Assembly: GCA_965227335.1 (NCBI GenBank)
Contig: CBDDFV010000001.1
Coordinates: 620,001-684,000, forward strand
Direction: 5' to 3'
DNA: 64,000 nt
Source of the DNA: CBDDFV01 sp965227335
GTDB lineage: Bacteria > Planctomycetota > Phycisphaerae > Phycisphaerales > SM1A02
The notes beneath the pieces were generated by a model that searched no databases, had not been told where the DNA came from, and was given only the letters and a program-made list of their open reading frames with translations. The translations under genes and the position numbers were made by a program. Position 1 is the stretch's first letter. Each line of letters begins with the position of its first letter. This document shows, piece after piece, positions 41,339 to 50,194 of this stretch.

Positions 41339-42361
41339 CTACGGCGAAGAACCCGGCTTGCGCAACACCGTGAACATCCCATTGAAGTTCGTGGCGTACT
41401 CCTCGTCCGACATCCCGTCATTCCACCCCAGCGCACGCCCCATCGCCTGCGCCTTCGCCGAATCATCAACATTCCACGCGACGACCTCGAACCCGACGCT
41501 GCGCACCAGGTCCTTTGCGAACGGGCACGCGCCCGACGCCCACGGCTTGTACGGCTCGTCCGGACCGCCCGGCTGCGGGTAGAGGTTGTAGATCACGAAC
41601 AGTCCGCCCGGACGCAGCGCCTCGTACACCGTGCGCACATACGTCTCGTCGTCGACGCCGAGATGCACCAGCATCGCGGGATTCACCTCCCGCTCGGGAT
41701 GGATGTAGCCCTTCTTCAGCGTGTTCTTCGACATGAACAACGCGAGGTCGTCGCCGACCGCGTCGATGATCTCGGGCGTGGTCGGATACTGACCGAACAC
41801 GAGTTCGATCGAGCCCGGCGCGCCGTCGCCCGCTTCGGGCGCCCGCGCGACGGGGCCGGTGTCCGACGCCTGCGAATACACCGCGCTCGGCGTCCCCTCG
41901 ATCTCGATCCCGATCGTGTGCGCGCCGAGACTCGACAGCATCCGCAACTGACCGACGTTCCCGAACCCGAAGTCCGCGATCCGCACGCCGTCGACGTCCT
42001 TCAGGCCCGCCGCCGCTGCGATGTCCAACGCCCGCAGGTACGCGATCGGCGTCGAGTACCGACCGTAGTACGTCTGCTCCGAGACAGCGGTCTCCTCGTA
42101 CCCCTCACGCTCCGACGCCGACAGCGCGGCGTACGCCTTCGCCGTCAACGCCGAACGATCGGTCCGCCGGTACCACATCGTCCGCGGGCCGGGCATCGGC
42201 GCGAGATCATCCGCGACCGAAAGCCATCGCCGACCCAGATCCGTCTCCGCCAGCGCCGCCGCCGCCCTGGCCTCCGACGCGATCTGCTCGCGAATCGTCG
42301 GCTCGTCCGTCGTTCCCGTCACGACCGCCGCGCACGCGAGACCGTAAGCGATCCAGTTCAT
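41339..42361 (-). CDS. Exported class I SAM methyltransferase-like protein
   Basis: The 340-residue product starts with a short hydrophobic segment (MNWIAYGLACAAVVTG) that may be a signal peptide. Residues 127-153 have a Rossmann SAM-binding pattern (VRIADFGFGNVGQLRMLSSL, then IGIEIEG), and later DDLALFMSKNTLKKGYI and ALRPGGLFVIYNLYP, as in class I methyltransferases. A periplasmic methyltransferase would lack SAM, so either export is wrong or the enzyme uses the fold differently. GAGGTGACGC precedes the ATG and TATCAC lies further upstream. Substrate unknown. Confidence 0.72.
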   Translation of the reverse strand: MNWIAYGLACAAVVTGTTDEPTIREQIASEARAAAALAETDLGRRWLSVADDLAPMPGPRTMWYRRTDRSALTAKAYAALSASEREGYEETAVSEQTYYGRYSTPIAYLRALDIAAAAGLKDVDGVRIADFGFGNVGQLRMLSSLGAHTIGIEIEGTPSAVYSQASDTGPVARAPEAGDGAPGSIELVFGQYPTTPEIIDAVGDDLALFMSKNTLKKGYIHPEREVNPAMLVHLGVDDETYVRTVYEALRPGGLFVIYNLYPQPGGPDEPYKPWASGACPFAKDLVRSVGFEVVAWNVDDSAKAQAMGRALGWNDGMSDEEYATNFNGMFTVLRKPGSSP

Positions 42362-42478
42362 GCGTCACCTCATCGACAAGTGGGGGGGCGGGAGTGATAC
42401 ACCATGCCGGCCTCGCCGGTTGCAAGACACCGGGCGCTCCCTAGGGGTCACGTGCGATGTCGCTTGACTGTTCATGAC

Positions 42479-42495
42479 CCCCGGGCAGCCCGGGG
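42479..42495 (-). terminator. GC-rich hairpin downstream of the S9 peptidase gene
   Basis: A perfect palindrome (CCCCGGGC-A-GCCCGGGG) starts about 20 nt after the peptidase stop. It lacks a U-run, so it could be a pause or terminator hairpin only. Confidence 0.35.
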
Positions 42496-42513
42496 TGCGC
42501 ATCGCGGCGTGTG

Positions 42514-44724
42514 CTACCGAAACCGCTCAAAGAACTCCACGATCCGTCCGAGCCGATCCATCCGCTGCCCGGGATCGCCCGTGCGGGAGAGATCATGGCC
42601 CGCGCCGGGATAGCGCACGTACTCGACGGGCCGCCCCATCACCTGCAACGCGCGATACAGCATCTCCGACTGCGAGACGCCCGTCCGCAGATCCTGGCTC
42701 GCGTGCATGATCAGCAGCGGCGTGCGGATGCGGTTGACGTACGAGAACGGATTGTTGCGTCGGATGATCGCCTGCAGCCGCGCATCCCACGGCGGTCCGC
42801 CCATCGACCATTCGAAGAGCCGCCAGGCGTTGCCCTCGCCGAAGAACGTGTTGAGGTCGTACACGCCGCGCTGCGCGACCGCGGCCTTGAACCGCTGGTC
42901 GTTCGCGATGATCCACGCGGTCAGGTACCCGCCGTAACTCCCGCCGGTGACGAACAGCCGATCCTTGTCGACCCACGGTTCAAGCGTCGCCTCGTCGAGC
43001 GCGGCGAGCACGTCGCCGGCGGGACCTTCGCCCCAGTTCTGATGGTTGCCGCGCTCGAACGCCTCCCCGTAGCCGCCCGAGCCGCGCGGGTTCGCGTAGA
43101 CCACGCCGTACCCGCGTCCGCACAGCACCTGGAACTCATGCCACATCGACGCTTCGCCGGGCCCCCACATCGCGGACGGTCCGCCGTGGATCTCGAGCAC
43201 CACGGGATGCTTCTCCGGATCGCCGGATGCGTCGACCGCGATGGTCGTGGGCGGCATCACCCAGTACTCGACGGTGAAGCCGTCGGGACGCACGGTCTCG
43301 CCCCGCACCGGACGCGACAACGATCGGTCCGCGACCCACGGGTTGAGATCGGCCAGCATCCGGTCGCCCCGGGCGTCGCGCATCCGCAGAACGCTCGGGG
43401 CGTCGACGCGATTCTCCGCGTACACGATCGCCGAACCGCCGACGTCGAACACCCGCACGCCCACGGGCAGATCGTCGCGTTTCTCGACGATCGGATCCGG
43501 CGCGGCGAGCCCCGTCGACGCGACCATCAACGGCACGCCGCCCCGACGCGCCGCCGTAAAGAGCACCTCGGAACGCGCCGGCATCCAGCGGTGCGACCAG
43601 ACCGATACGTCGAACGTCTCGGGTCCGGTCAGCCAGAGCGGGGGCTCCGTCGCGTCGCCGTCCCGCGCCACCAGCCCCAACTGCCGCGCCCGGTACCACG
43701 GCTCGTCCATCTTCTGGCCGATCACCGCGATCACCGAGCCGTCCGCGCTCGGGCGGGGCGAACTGAAACGCCAGTCCGGCGAACGCAGGAAGATCCGTTC
43801 GTTCGCACCGTCGGGATCCATGATCCAGATGTCGCCGCCGAGATCGCGATCCGGATCCTGATCCGTCACCTCGCGCTTCGTGAAGAGAATCGCGTCGCCG
43901 CGCGGCGTCACCACGGCGTCCGACCGATCGAACCACCCGCCGCCGATCAGCACCGGCGCGGACCACGCTTCGTCATCGCGGTCCATGCGATACAACCGCC
44001 CGACCCGTCGGTCGGTGCGGAGCGACAACTCGCCCTGGAAGTTCAACCGGTTGATCACGATCGGATCGCTCTTCGATGCGTTCTCCGCCAGCCACGCCCG
44101 CAGTTGCGCGACGTCCCCGTCGGGGGTCGGCGTCTCGTGGGCGGCGTCGTTGTGCGCACGGCCCGGTCGCTCGCTGGGCCAGGGCGGCGTGTCGTCGCGT
44201 TGGAGCGGCTCGTGGCTGGTGATGAGCAGCGCGTCGGAATCCGGGAACCACGACACGGACGCCGCGCCGTGCTCGAGCGACGTGATCTGACGCGCCTCGC
44301 CGCCGCTGAGGTCGAGCAGCCACACTTGTCCGCGGGGGTTTTCTTCTTCTTCGCCGCCGCGGATGAAGGCGAGGTGTCGTCCGTTCGGCGCGAGGGCGGC
44401 GCCGCGCCCGCCTCGTTCGCCGCTCGTCAGCGGCTGCAGCCGGGCGCCGGTCCGGGTGAGATCGATGCGGAAGAGGTGCGTGCGGTAGGCGGGCGGGTCG
44501 GCGTTCTCGTCGTCGGGGGCGGGAAGCGTATCGGGGACGATCTCGCGAATGGTGACGACCGCGAACTCGCCGGTCGCGGCGACATCGATGTCGGCGATCG
44601 TCCGGAGTCGGAGCAGGTCGGAGATCGACACCGGGGGCGGAGCGGCGACGCCGGCGTGAGCGGCGAACACCGCGGCCGCGATCGTCAGCAGCACGGAACG
44701 CAGGCGGGCGGGGGTTGAGGTCAT
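42514..44724 (-). CDS. S9-family (prolyl oligopeptidase-type) serine peptidase, secreted
   Basis: The 736-residue protein has an N-terminal signal sequence (LLTIAAAVFAAHAGVAA), a beta-propeller-like region to about residue 450 with repeated NGRHLAFIRGG/DSDALLITSHEP-type blades, and an alpha/beta-hydrolase domain. The catalytic triad is complete: S596 in GGSYGGYLTAW, D678 in HASQDLRTG and H710 in GAGHDLSR. Such enzymes cleave short peptides, often after proline or as acyl-aminoacyl or dipeptidyl peptidases; specificity is not decided. Location is probably periplasmic. A MarR regulator gene starts 643 nt upstream on the same strand, ending 55 nt before this gene. Confidence 0.92.
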   Translation of the reverse strand: MTSTPARLRSVLLTIAAAVFAAHAGVAAPPPVSISDLLRLRTIADIDVAATGEFAVVTIREIVPDTLPAPDDENADPPAYRTHLFRIDLTRTGARLQPLTSGERGGRGAALAPNGRHLAFIRGGEEEENPRGQVWLLDLSGGEARQITSLEHGAASVSWFPDSDALLITSHEPLQRDDTPPWPSERPGRAHNDAAHETPTPDGDVAQLRAWLAENASKSDPIVINRLNFQGELSLRTDRRVGRLYRMDRDDEAWSAPVLIGGGWFDRSDAVVTPRGDAILFTKREVTDQDPDRDLGGDIWIMDPDGANERIFLRSPDWRFSSPRPSADGSVIAVIGQKMDEPWYRARQLGLVARDGDATEPPLWLTGPETFDVSVWSHRWMPARSEVLFTAARRGGVPLMVASTGLAAPDPIVEKRDDLPVGVRVFDVGGSAIVYAENRVDAPSVLRMRDARGDRMLADLNPWVADRSLSRPVRGETVRPDGFTVEYWVMPPTTIAVDASGDPEKHPVVLEIHGGPSAMWGPGEASMWHEFQVLCGRGYGVVYANPRGSGGYGEAFERGNHQNWGEGPAGDVLAALDEATLEPWVDKDRLFVTGGSYGGYLTAWIIANDQRFKAAVAQRGVYDLNTFFGEGNAWRLFEWSMGGPPWDARLQAIIRRNNPFSYVNRIRTPLLIMHASQDLRTGVSQSEMLYRALQVMGRPVEYVRYPGAGHDLSRTGDPGQRMDRLGRIVEFFERFR

Positions 44725-44779
44725 CAGCGGGGGACTCCGTCTGTCGGCGTCGCGGGGCGCAGACGCCGGTCAGACAAGT

Positions 44780-45367
44780 CTACCCCGATCGATCGCCCGG
44801 GTTGACGTCGGGCGCGGCGCCGGCCGGCCGGATCTGACGCAGCGGCGGTGCGCCATCGACGGGCGGCGCGCAGTTCGACGGCGCGGGGGGGCGGCCCCAG
44901 CGGGCTTCGAACAGCAGGGCGTTGAGATCGCCGACCTTTGACGCGGACAGGTGACGCAACTGTTCACGATGCAGATCGAGCACCGATTCGTGCATGCGAT
45001 CCAGCAGATCGCGTCCGTTCTCGGTGATCCGGATGATGACGGCGCGGCGGTCGGTGGGATCGGTCTCACGCTCCACGAGTCCCGAACTGACGAGTCGATC
45101 GACCAGCCGCGTCACGTCCGGGGCGGGCGTCACCATCTCGCATCCGATCGCTTCGCACCGGCGACCCGAATCACCGGCCCCGCCGAGGATGCGGAGCACG
45201 TTGTACTGCGGTTCGGTCAGGCCGTGCTGTTTGAACAGGCGCCGGAATTCCAGTGCGAACTGGTTGACGGTGCGGACGAGATTCAGATACGCCTCCTGTT
45301 CCGGCGCATCGAACGGATTCCGCTTCCTCAATTCTTCCTGCAGGTTTCGAGGGGTCGGCTGGGTCAT
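44780..45367 (-). CDS. MarR-family transcriptional regulator
   Basis: The 195-residue protein has a winged helix-turn-helix of MarR type: LTEPQYNVLRILGGAGDSGRRCEAIGCEM (location only), then the recognition region PDVTRLVDRLVSSGLVERETDPTDRRAVIIRITENGRDLL, in which the wing DPTDRR is diagnostic. The C-terminal 35 residues are a Pro/Arg-rich extension. ATG 45367 is preferred; it follows TAAAGT by 7 nt. It reads into the S9 peptidase gene, a plausible target. Ligand unknown. Confidence 0.9.
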   Translation of the reverse strand: MTQPTPRNLQEELRKRNPFDAPEQEAYLNLVRTVNQFALEFRRLFKQHGLTEPQYNVLRILGGAGDSGRRCEAIGCEMVTPAPDVTRLVDRLVSSGLVERETDPTDRRAVIIRITENGRDLLDRMHESVLDLHREQLRHLSASKVGDLNALLFEARWGRPPAPSNCAPPVDGAPPLRQIRPAGAAPDVNPGDRSG

Positions 45368-45434
45368 CTCACCCACTTTAGGAATGCGACGAGGCCCGGA
45401 CCACGGCGAGGAACGCGGATTCGTGGAAAGCACA

Positions 45435-45459
45435 CGGGCCGGACGAGGCGTCCGGCCCG
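45435..45459 (-). terminator. Hairpin terminator after the Bax-inhibitor-1-like gene
   Basis: An 11-bp perfect stem (CGGGCCGGACG / CGTCCGGCCCG) has a 3-nt loop, 55 nt past the stop of the 45514..46323 gene; the minus-strand tail GTGTGCTTTCC is only modestly U-rich. Confidence 0.55.
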
Positions 45460-45513
45460 CATCATTCATGTCCACGTCAGGGGCGGCTGGATCTGGCGGA
45501 TTCGCTCAAAAAA

Positions 45514-46323
45514 TCAGTCTCGGTTGCCGACCAGCATCGCGACGCGGAAGGCCACCTTGACCGCCTCGAAGTAGACCCACGCCAGCGACGTGAGCAGGGC
45601 GAAGCCGCAGTACCACTCCATGTCGGCCGGGGCCCCGGACTTGACCGAGTTCTCGATCACGCCGAAGTCGACCACGAACCACAGGGCGGCGATGAAGAGG
45701 ATCAGCACGTTCACGCCGAGGCCGATCAGAGCCGGGGTCCCGCCCTGGAAGGCGCTGCCGAGGCTGATGAAGGGCATCTCGAAGCCGAACAGCGCCATCC
45801 CGAACGAGATCAGGTAGGTGATCATGATCCCGACCGTGGCCACCGAGAGCACGGCGGTGAACGTCTTCGTCGGCCGGAGCCAGCCCAGTCGGTAGAGGCC
45901 GAGCATCGCCCCGAACAGGCTGCCGGTGATGACGAACGCCTGCAGGGCGAGCGGCAGCGTCACGATGCCCTGCGTCTGGAGGATCCCGTCGAGCATCGAG
46001 GTGAACGCGCCGAGGAAGAACCCCTCGACCACCGCGTAGACGGGCCCGAGGTACTTCGCCCGGCCCGGCTTGCTCCGCAACGCAAAGAAGACGCCGAGCG
46101 TCACCACGAAGCCGAGCAGGCACGAGATCATCACGACCCCGGGGAACTGCTGGCTCACGCCGTACCCGATGCAGCCGGCCCCGATCGCGATCGCGGTCAG
46201 CACCAGCGTCTTGTGCACGACGCCATTCATCGTCGTGACGTCCGGCTTCGTCATCACGCCGCCGTACTGGGTGTCGAACATGTCGTCGGTGAACGCCGGG
46301 TTGGAAGAGTCAAGCCAGCTCAT
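45514..46323 (-). CDS. Bax inhibitor-1/YccA-family membrane protein
   Basis: The 269-residue protein has about seven hydrophobic segments. Its N-terminal 40 residues are polar (SSNPAFTDDMFDTQ, then MTKPDVTTMNGVVHKTLVLTAIAI), with YLGPVYAVVEGFFLGAFTSML and a C-terminal pair of acidic residues in the last helices, as in the YetJ/YccA-type calcium-leak family. The bacterial role is uncertain: pH-sensitive Ca2+ leak in B. subtilis YetJ, modulation of FtsH by E. coli YccA. Here it lies immediately downstream of ftsH (104 nt) on the same strand, which fits the second role. Confidence 0.9.
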   Translation of the reverse strand: MSWLDSSNPAFTDDMFDTQYGGVMTKPDVTTMNGVVHKTLVLTAIAIGAGCIGYGVSQQFPGVVMISCLLGFVVTLGVFFALRSKPGRAKYLGPVYAVVEGFFLGAFTSMLDGILQTQGIVTLPLALQAFVITGSLFGAMLGLYRLGWLRPTKTFTAVLSVATVGIMITYLISFGMALFGFEMPFISLGSAFQGGTPALIGLGVNVLILFIAALWFVVDFGVIENSVKSGAPADMEWYCGFALLTSLAWVYFEAVKVAFRVAMLVGNRD

Positions 46324-46427
46324 CGTGCAGGGCCTCCGGAGATCGAAAACGGGATCTCGGTCGGTCGTCGTCGGAGATCAGCCGACACAGGGGCGCGTCG
46401 GTGAACGTGCATCCATGGTAGCCCGGG

Positions 46428-48479
46428 TCACGCCGGGCTGGGCATGGCCCCGGCGGGCCCTTCCTGCTCGCCCTCGTCAGGGGCGCCGGGAGAGGGCCGG
46501 TTGGCGTCGGGGGCCAGGGTCTTGGTGGTCTCCTGGCTGAGCAGTTCCGCCACCGTCGGCTTGTCGAGCCGGTCGCCCCGCATGATGCGGTCGACCTCGT
46601 CGCCGGTCAGCGTCTCGTACTTGAGGAGTCCTTCCGCCACCGCCACCACCTTGTCCCAGTGTTCGACCAGCATCTTCTTCGCATCGGCGTAGGCGGTGTC
46701 GATGAACTTCTTGATCTCCTCGTCGATCATCCGCGCGGTCTCGTCGGAGTAGTCCTTCTCCGGAACGAACGCTTCGCGGGAGTCGGTGCCGGCGTACTTG
46801 ACGAAGCCGAGCCGGTCCGACATGCCCCACTCGAGCACCATGTGGCGGGCGTACTGCGTGGCCATCTGGATGTCCATCGCGGCGCCGGAGGAGATGTCGC
46901 CGGTCTTCTTCTGCTCCGCGATCCGTCCGCCGCACAACACCCGCATGGTGGCGTCGAGATACCGCCGGGCGAATCCGTACCGATCCTTCTCCGGCAGGCT
47001 GAACGTCGCGCCCATCGCCTGCCCGCGCGGGATGATCGTCACCTTGTGCACGGGGTCGGCGTCTTCGAGCAACGCCTGCACGACGGTGTGGCCCGCTTCG
47101 TGGTACGCGGTCGCGATCCGCTCCTGCTCCTCGACACGTCGGCTGCGGCGGGCGCGGCCGAACCGCACCTTGTCCCGCGCCTCCTCGAGGTCCGCCATCT
47201 CGATCGCGTCCTTGCCGCCCATCGTGCCGATGATCGCCGCCTCGTTGATGATCGCGGCGAGGTCCGCCCCGGAGAACATCGGCGTCCCGCGGGCGAGCCG
47301 CTCGAGGTCGACGTCCGGCCCCATCTTCACCTTCTTCGCGTGGACCTCGAGGATCTCCTTCCGCCCGAGCAGATCCGGCAGCGACACCGGCACCTGGCGG
47401 TCGAAACGTCCCGGACGCGTCAGGGCGGGGTCGAGCACATCGGAGCGGTTCGTCGCCGCGATCACGATGATCTGATCCGTCGCCTCGAAGCCGTCCATCT
47501 CGACGAGGATCGCGTTGAGCGTCTGCTCACGTTCGTCATGTCCGCCGGTGGAGAAGCCGCCGCCCCGCCGTCGACCGACCGCGTCGATCTCGTCGAGGAA
47601 GATGATGCACGGCGAGTTCTCCTTCGCCTGCTTGAACAGGTCGCGGACGCGGCTCGCCCCGACGCCGACGAACATCTCGACGAAGTCCGAGCCGCTGATC
47701 GAGAAGAACGGCACGTCAGCCTCGCCCGCGATCGCCTTCGCCAGCAGCGTCTTGCCGCATCCGGGCGGGCCCGTCAGCAGCACGCCCCGCGGAATACGGC
47801 CGCCGAGGCGCTGGAACTTCTTGGGGTTCTTGAGGAACTCGACGATCTCGGTGACCTCTTCCTTGGCCTCCTCGATCCCCGCCACGTCCTCGAACTTCAC
47901 CTTCACCGAGTCCTTGCTCGACATCCGGTGACGGGACTTGCCGAACGAGCCGAGCATGCCGCCCGGACCGCCGCCCGCCTGACGCATCGACCGCGCGATG
48001 AAGAACCACACGATGAGGATCAGCAGCAGGAACGGACCGACCGAGATCAGCCACGTCAGCAGCAGACTGGTGCCGGTGTCGTCCTTGATCGTCGCGTTGA
48101 GTTCGCGGAGCTCGGTGTAGAGATCCTTCCGCGCCTCCTGGTCGATCTTCGTCCAGACCGCGACCGGTTCGTCCGGGTTGTTGTACCCCGGCGTGTTCGG
48201 CTTGACTTCCGCCCGCAGACGGTTGTTCTCCACCGTCACCGTGTTGTCGACGATCTGACGCTCCTGCACGAGCGTCATGAAATCCGTCCACGCCTCGATG
48301 TTCTTGCCCCGCGGCTGCGCGCCCTGCAGGACGACGAACAGCAGCACGAGGATGGCGAGCAGAATGACCCAGCTCATCACGCCGCGCGACATCTTTACCG
48401 GCGGCGGCGGCTGCGGCCCCTTCCCGTTGGGATCGGAGCCGCGGTTCGGGTCGCGAGGTTCGTTGTTCTTGTCACTCAT
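46428..48479 (-). CDS. ftsH: ATP-dependent zinc metalloprotease FtsH
   Basis: FtsH degrades misassembled membrane proteins and selected cytosolic regulators. The 683-residue protein has two membrane helices (about 32-50 and 125-145) around a periplasmic loop, then the AAA module with Walker A GPPGCGKT (237-244), FLDEIDAVGR (Walker B) and the second region of homology ATNRSDVLDPALTRPGRFDR. The zinc site HEAGH (H460, E461, H464) lies in the protease domain. The C-terminus is acidic. It is followed by a YccA-type gene and preceded by lptE (58 nt upstream). Confidence 0.97.
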   Translation of the reverse strand: MSDKNNEPRDPNRGSDPNGKGPQPPPPVKMSRGVMSWVILLAILVLLFVVLQGAQPRGKNIEAWTDFMTLVQERQIVDNTVTVENNRLRAEVKPNTPGYNNPDEPVAVWTKIDQEARKDLYTELRELNATIKDDTGTSLLLTWLISVGPFLLLILIVWFFIARSMRQAGGGPGGMLGSFGKSRHRMSSKDSVKVKFEDVAGIEEAKEEVTEIVEFLKNPKKFQRLGGRIPRGVLLTGPPGCGKTLLAKAIAGEADVPFFSISGSDFVEMFVGVGASRVRDLFKQAKENSPCIIFLDEIDAVGRRRGGGFSTGGHDEREQTLNAILVEMDGFEATDQIIVIAATNRSDVLDPALTRPGRFDRQVPVSLPDLLGRKEILEVHAKKVKMGPDVDLERLARGTPMFSGADLAAIINEAAIIGTMGGKDAIEMADLEEARDKVRFGRARRSRRVEEQERIATAYHEAGHTVVQALLEDADPVHKVTIIPRGQAMGATFSLPEKDRYGFARRYLDATMRVLCGGRIAEQKKTGDISSGAAMDIQMATQYARHMVLEWGMSDRLGFVKYAGTDSREAFVPEKDYSDETARMIDEEIKKFIDTAYADAKKMLVEHWDKVVAVAEGLLKYETLTGDEVDRIMRGDRLDKPTVAELLSQETTKTLAPDANRPSPGAPDEGEQEGPAGAMPSPA

Positions 48480-48537
48480 GGAGATCTTCGTGAGACTCAG
48501 CTTCGAGACGGCGGAACAGGGGCCGGAACGATCCGAC

Positions 48538-49074
48538 TCACCAGGCCGCCCGCATCTCGCTCACGATCTCGCGTGCGAGCTGGGCGACGGCGGCGATCTC
48601 GCCCGTCTCCAGCGATTCCCCGACCGGCGTCCCGGGCAGGAACAGGCCCTGACCGGTGAAGTTCTCACGCTTCAGCCGGACGGCCCCGGTTCGCAGATCG
48701 GTCCATTCGAAGTCGACCGTGAGACTCACGACGACTTCCTGACTCAATCCGGTCTGTCGTGACGACGAGAGCTGATCGAGCTGAACCCGACGAATTCGAC
48801 CGCTCAGCATCGTATCCGCGCGAGACTGGCTGGTCACCTTATAGGGCGTGGTCCGCTCCAGTTCCGCAATCAACGCCGCCGCCAGCTCAAATTCCACCCC
48901 CCGCGCGAACGTCTCGTTCTCGAAGATCGGCGCCGCGACCGTCCGAACCCCCGCATCGTACGTCGTCCCGAACGCATACCCCTCCCGCGGATCCGACGCG
49001 CAACCGACCGCCAGCAGCAGCCACGCCGCCCCCGTCAGCAGCGCGGCTGACACCATCGCGCCGGGCCGCCTCAC
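48538..49074 (-). CDS. lptE: LptE-like LPS-assembly lipoprotein
   Basis: The 178-residue product has a lipoprotein signal (LLLAVGCAS, C25) and the LptE pattern TVAAPIFENETFARGVEFELAAALIAELERTTPYKV, with LSGRIRRVQL. LptE plugs the LptD translocon in the outer membrane and binds LPS. Together with lpxI it supports an LPS-containing outer membrane. Its ATG overlaps the stop of the BamD-like TPR gene by four bases, so the two are co-translated. Confidence 0.85.
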   Translation of the reverse strand: MRRPGAMVSAALLTGAAWLLLAVGCASDPREGYAFGTTYDAGVRTVAAPIFENETFARGVEFELAAALIAELERTTPYKVTSQSRADTMLSGRIRRVQLDQLSSSRQTGLSQEVVVSLTVDFEWTDLRTGAVRLKRENFTGQGLFLPGTPVGESLETGEIAAVAQLAREIVSEMRAAW

Positions 49075-50114
49075 TGATCCGACCCCGTCGCGTCATCAAT
49101 CCCCCGCGTTCGCAACGCCGCGTAGTCCGGCGCGGCGGCCGCCGCCCGGGCCGGCAGTCGCTCCACGATCTTCGACGCCAGATCCACCGCCTGTCGCGCG
49201 GGCTGCGTATTCGGATAGGTCGTCACCACGCGACGCAGCACCCGCTCCGCCCCGATCGGATCGCCCCGCCGCAGATACCACCGGGCCGTCGTCACCATCT
49301 TGCGGGCGTGCGCATCGTCGATGCCCTTCAGCAACGCCTCCGCCCCGACCGCTTCCGCCGCGAGCGGCTGCGACGCCTGGAGCGACCGCAGTTGCGCCCG
49401 CGCCTCGAGCAGCCCCTTCGCGTCGAACTCCGGCCCCTTGAACGAGGCGAGGTACGCGTAGATCAGGCGCCGGCGGGCCTTGTCGACGCCGGGCGCCTTG
49501 GGATAGTTCTCGAGGTAGAGCGAATACGCATCCGCCGCGAGATCCATCTTGCCGGTGTTGAAGTAAAAGTCCGCAAGCTCCATCCCCGCCTCTTCCGCGA
49601 GCGATGATCCGGGCAGCCGCTCCTGGATGCGGATCAGCAACTCCTCCGTCTCCTCGGTGGCGGGCATGAACCGGATCCCGAGGAACTTGCGCTTCACGCC
49701 GCTCGCGAAGATCCGCGCCACCGCAAGCTCACGCTCCAGCGCCCGCACGAACGCATCGGATGACGTGTACACCCGCGCGACATACTCGTAGTCGAAGAGC
49801 GAGGCGTAATAGTTCCGCTGGCCGAAGAGCGCATCCCCGCGAATCAGATACGCCTCCGCCGCCTCCGGCAGATCCTCGTGACGCTCCAGCCACCCGGTGG
49901 CGAGGTCGATCGCGCGATCGTACTGCTTCGCCGCCAGCGCCTCCCGCGCCTGGCCCAGCCGCGCTTCCGGCGAACCGGGCGGCGCCGTCGCGGACGGCGT
50001 CCACGAATCCCCCTCGTCGAGTTCGAATGTCGATTGCCCCCAGACCGACGTCGCGCTCGCGGCGACCGCCAGGAGAACCGCCGCGAACCGCCGGGATCGA
50101 CTTCTCGTCATCAT
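49071..50114 (-). CDS. BamD-like periplasmic TPR protein
   Basis: The 347-residue protein has a signal peptide ending VWGQS without a lipobox cysteine, and TPR-type repeats: QAREALAAKQYDRAIDLATGWLERHEDLPEAAEAYLIRGDALF, then PGSSLAEEAGMELADFYFNTGKMDLAADAYSLYLENYPKAPGVDKARRRLIYAYL (given for location). The YPKAP...A repeat style matches BamD/YfiO of the outer-membrane barrel machinery, though true BamD is a lipoprotein of about 250 residues. Coupled by ATGA to lptE, it probably takes part in outer-membrane biogenesis. The ATG follows TACCAT by 6 nt. Confidence 0.8.
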   Translation of the reverse strand: MMTRSRSRRFAAVLLAVAASATSVWGQSTFELDEGDSWTPSATAPPGSPEARLGQAREALAAKQYDRAIDLATGWLERHEDLPEAAEAYLIRGDALFGQRNYYASLFDYEYVARVYTSSDAFVRALERELAVARIFASGVKRKFLGIRFMPATEETEELLIRIQERLPGSSLAEEAGMELADFYFNTGKMDLAADAYSLYLENYPKAPGVDKARRRLIYAYLASFKGPEFDAKGLLEARAQLRSLQASQPLAAEAVGAEALLKGIDDAHARKMVTTARWYLRRGDPIGAERVLRRVVTTYPNTQPARQAVDLASKIVERLPARAAAAAPDYAALRTRGIDDATGSDQ

Positions 50115-50120
50115 GCCCGG

Positions 50121-50126
50121 ATGGTA
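50121..50126 (-). promoter_or_regulatory. TACCAT -10-like box, 6 nt before the BamD-like gene
   Basis: Minus-strand TACCAT, six bases, then ATG at 50114, with no ribosome site. This is the clearest leaderless-type arrangement in the window and is identical in layout to that of tsaB. Confidence 0.4.
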
Positions 50127-50194
50127 CGGTGGCCCACGCGTCCCCTCAAACCGACGCCCCGTCCGTCCCCGATGATCCCGCCTCCCCGCCTCGC

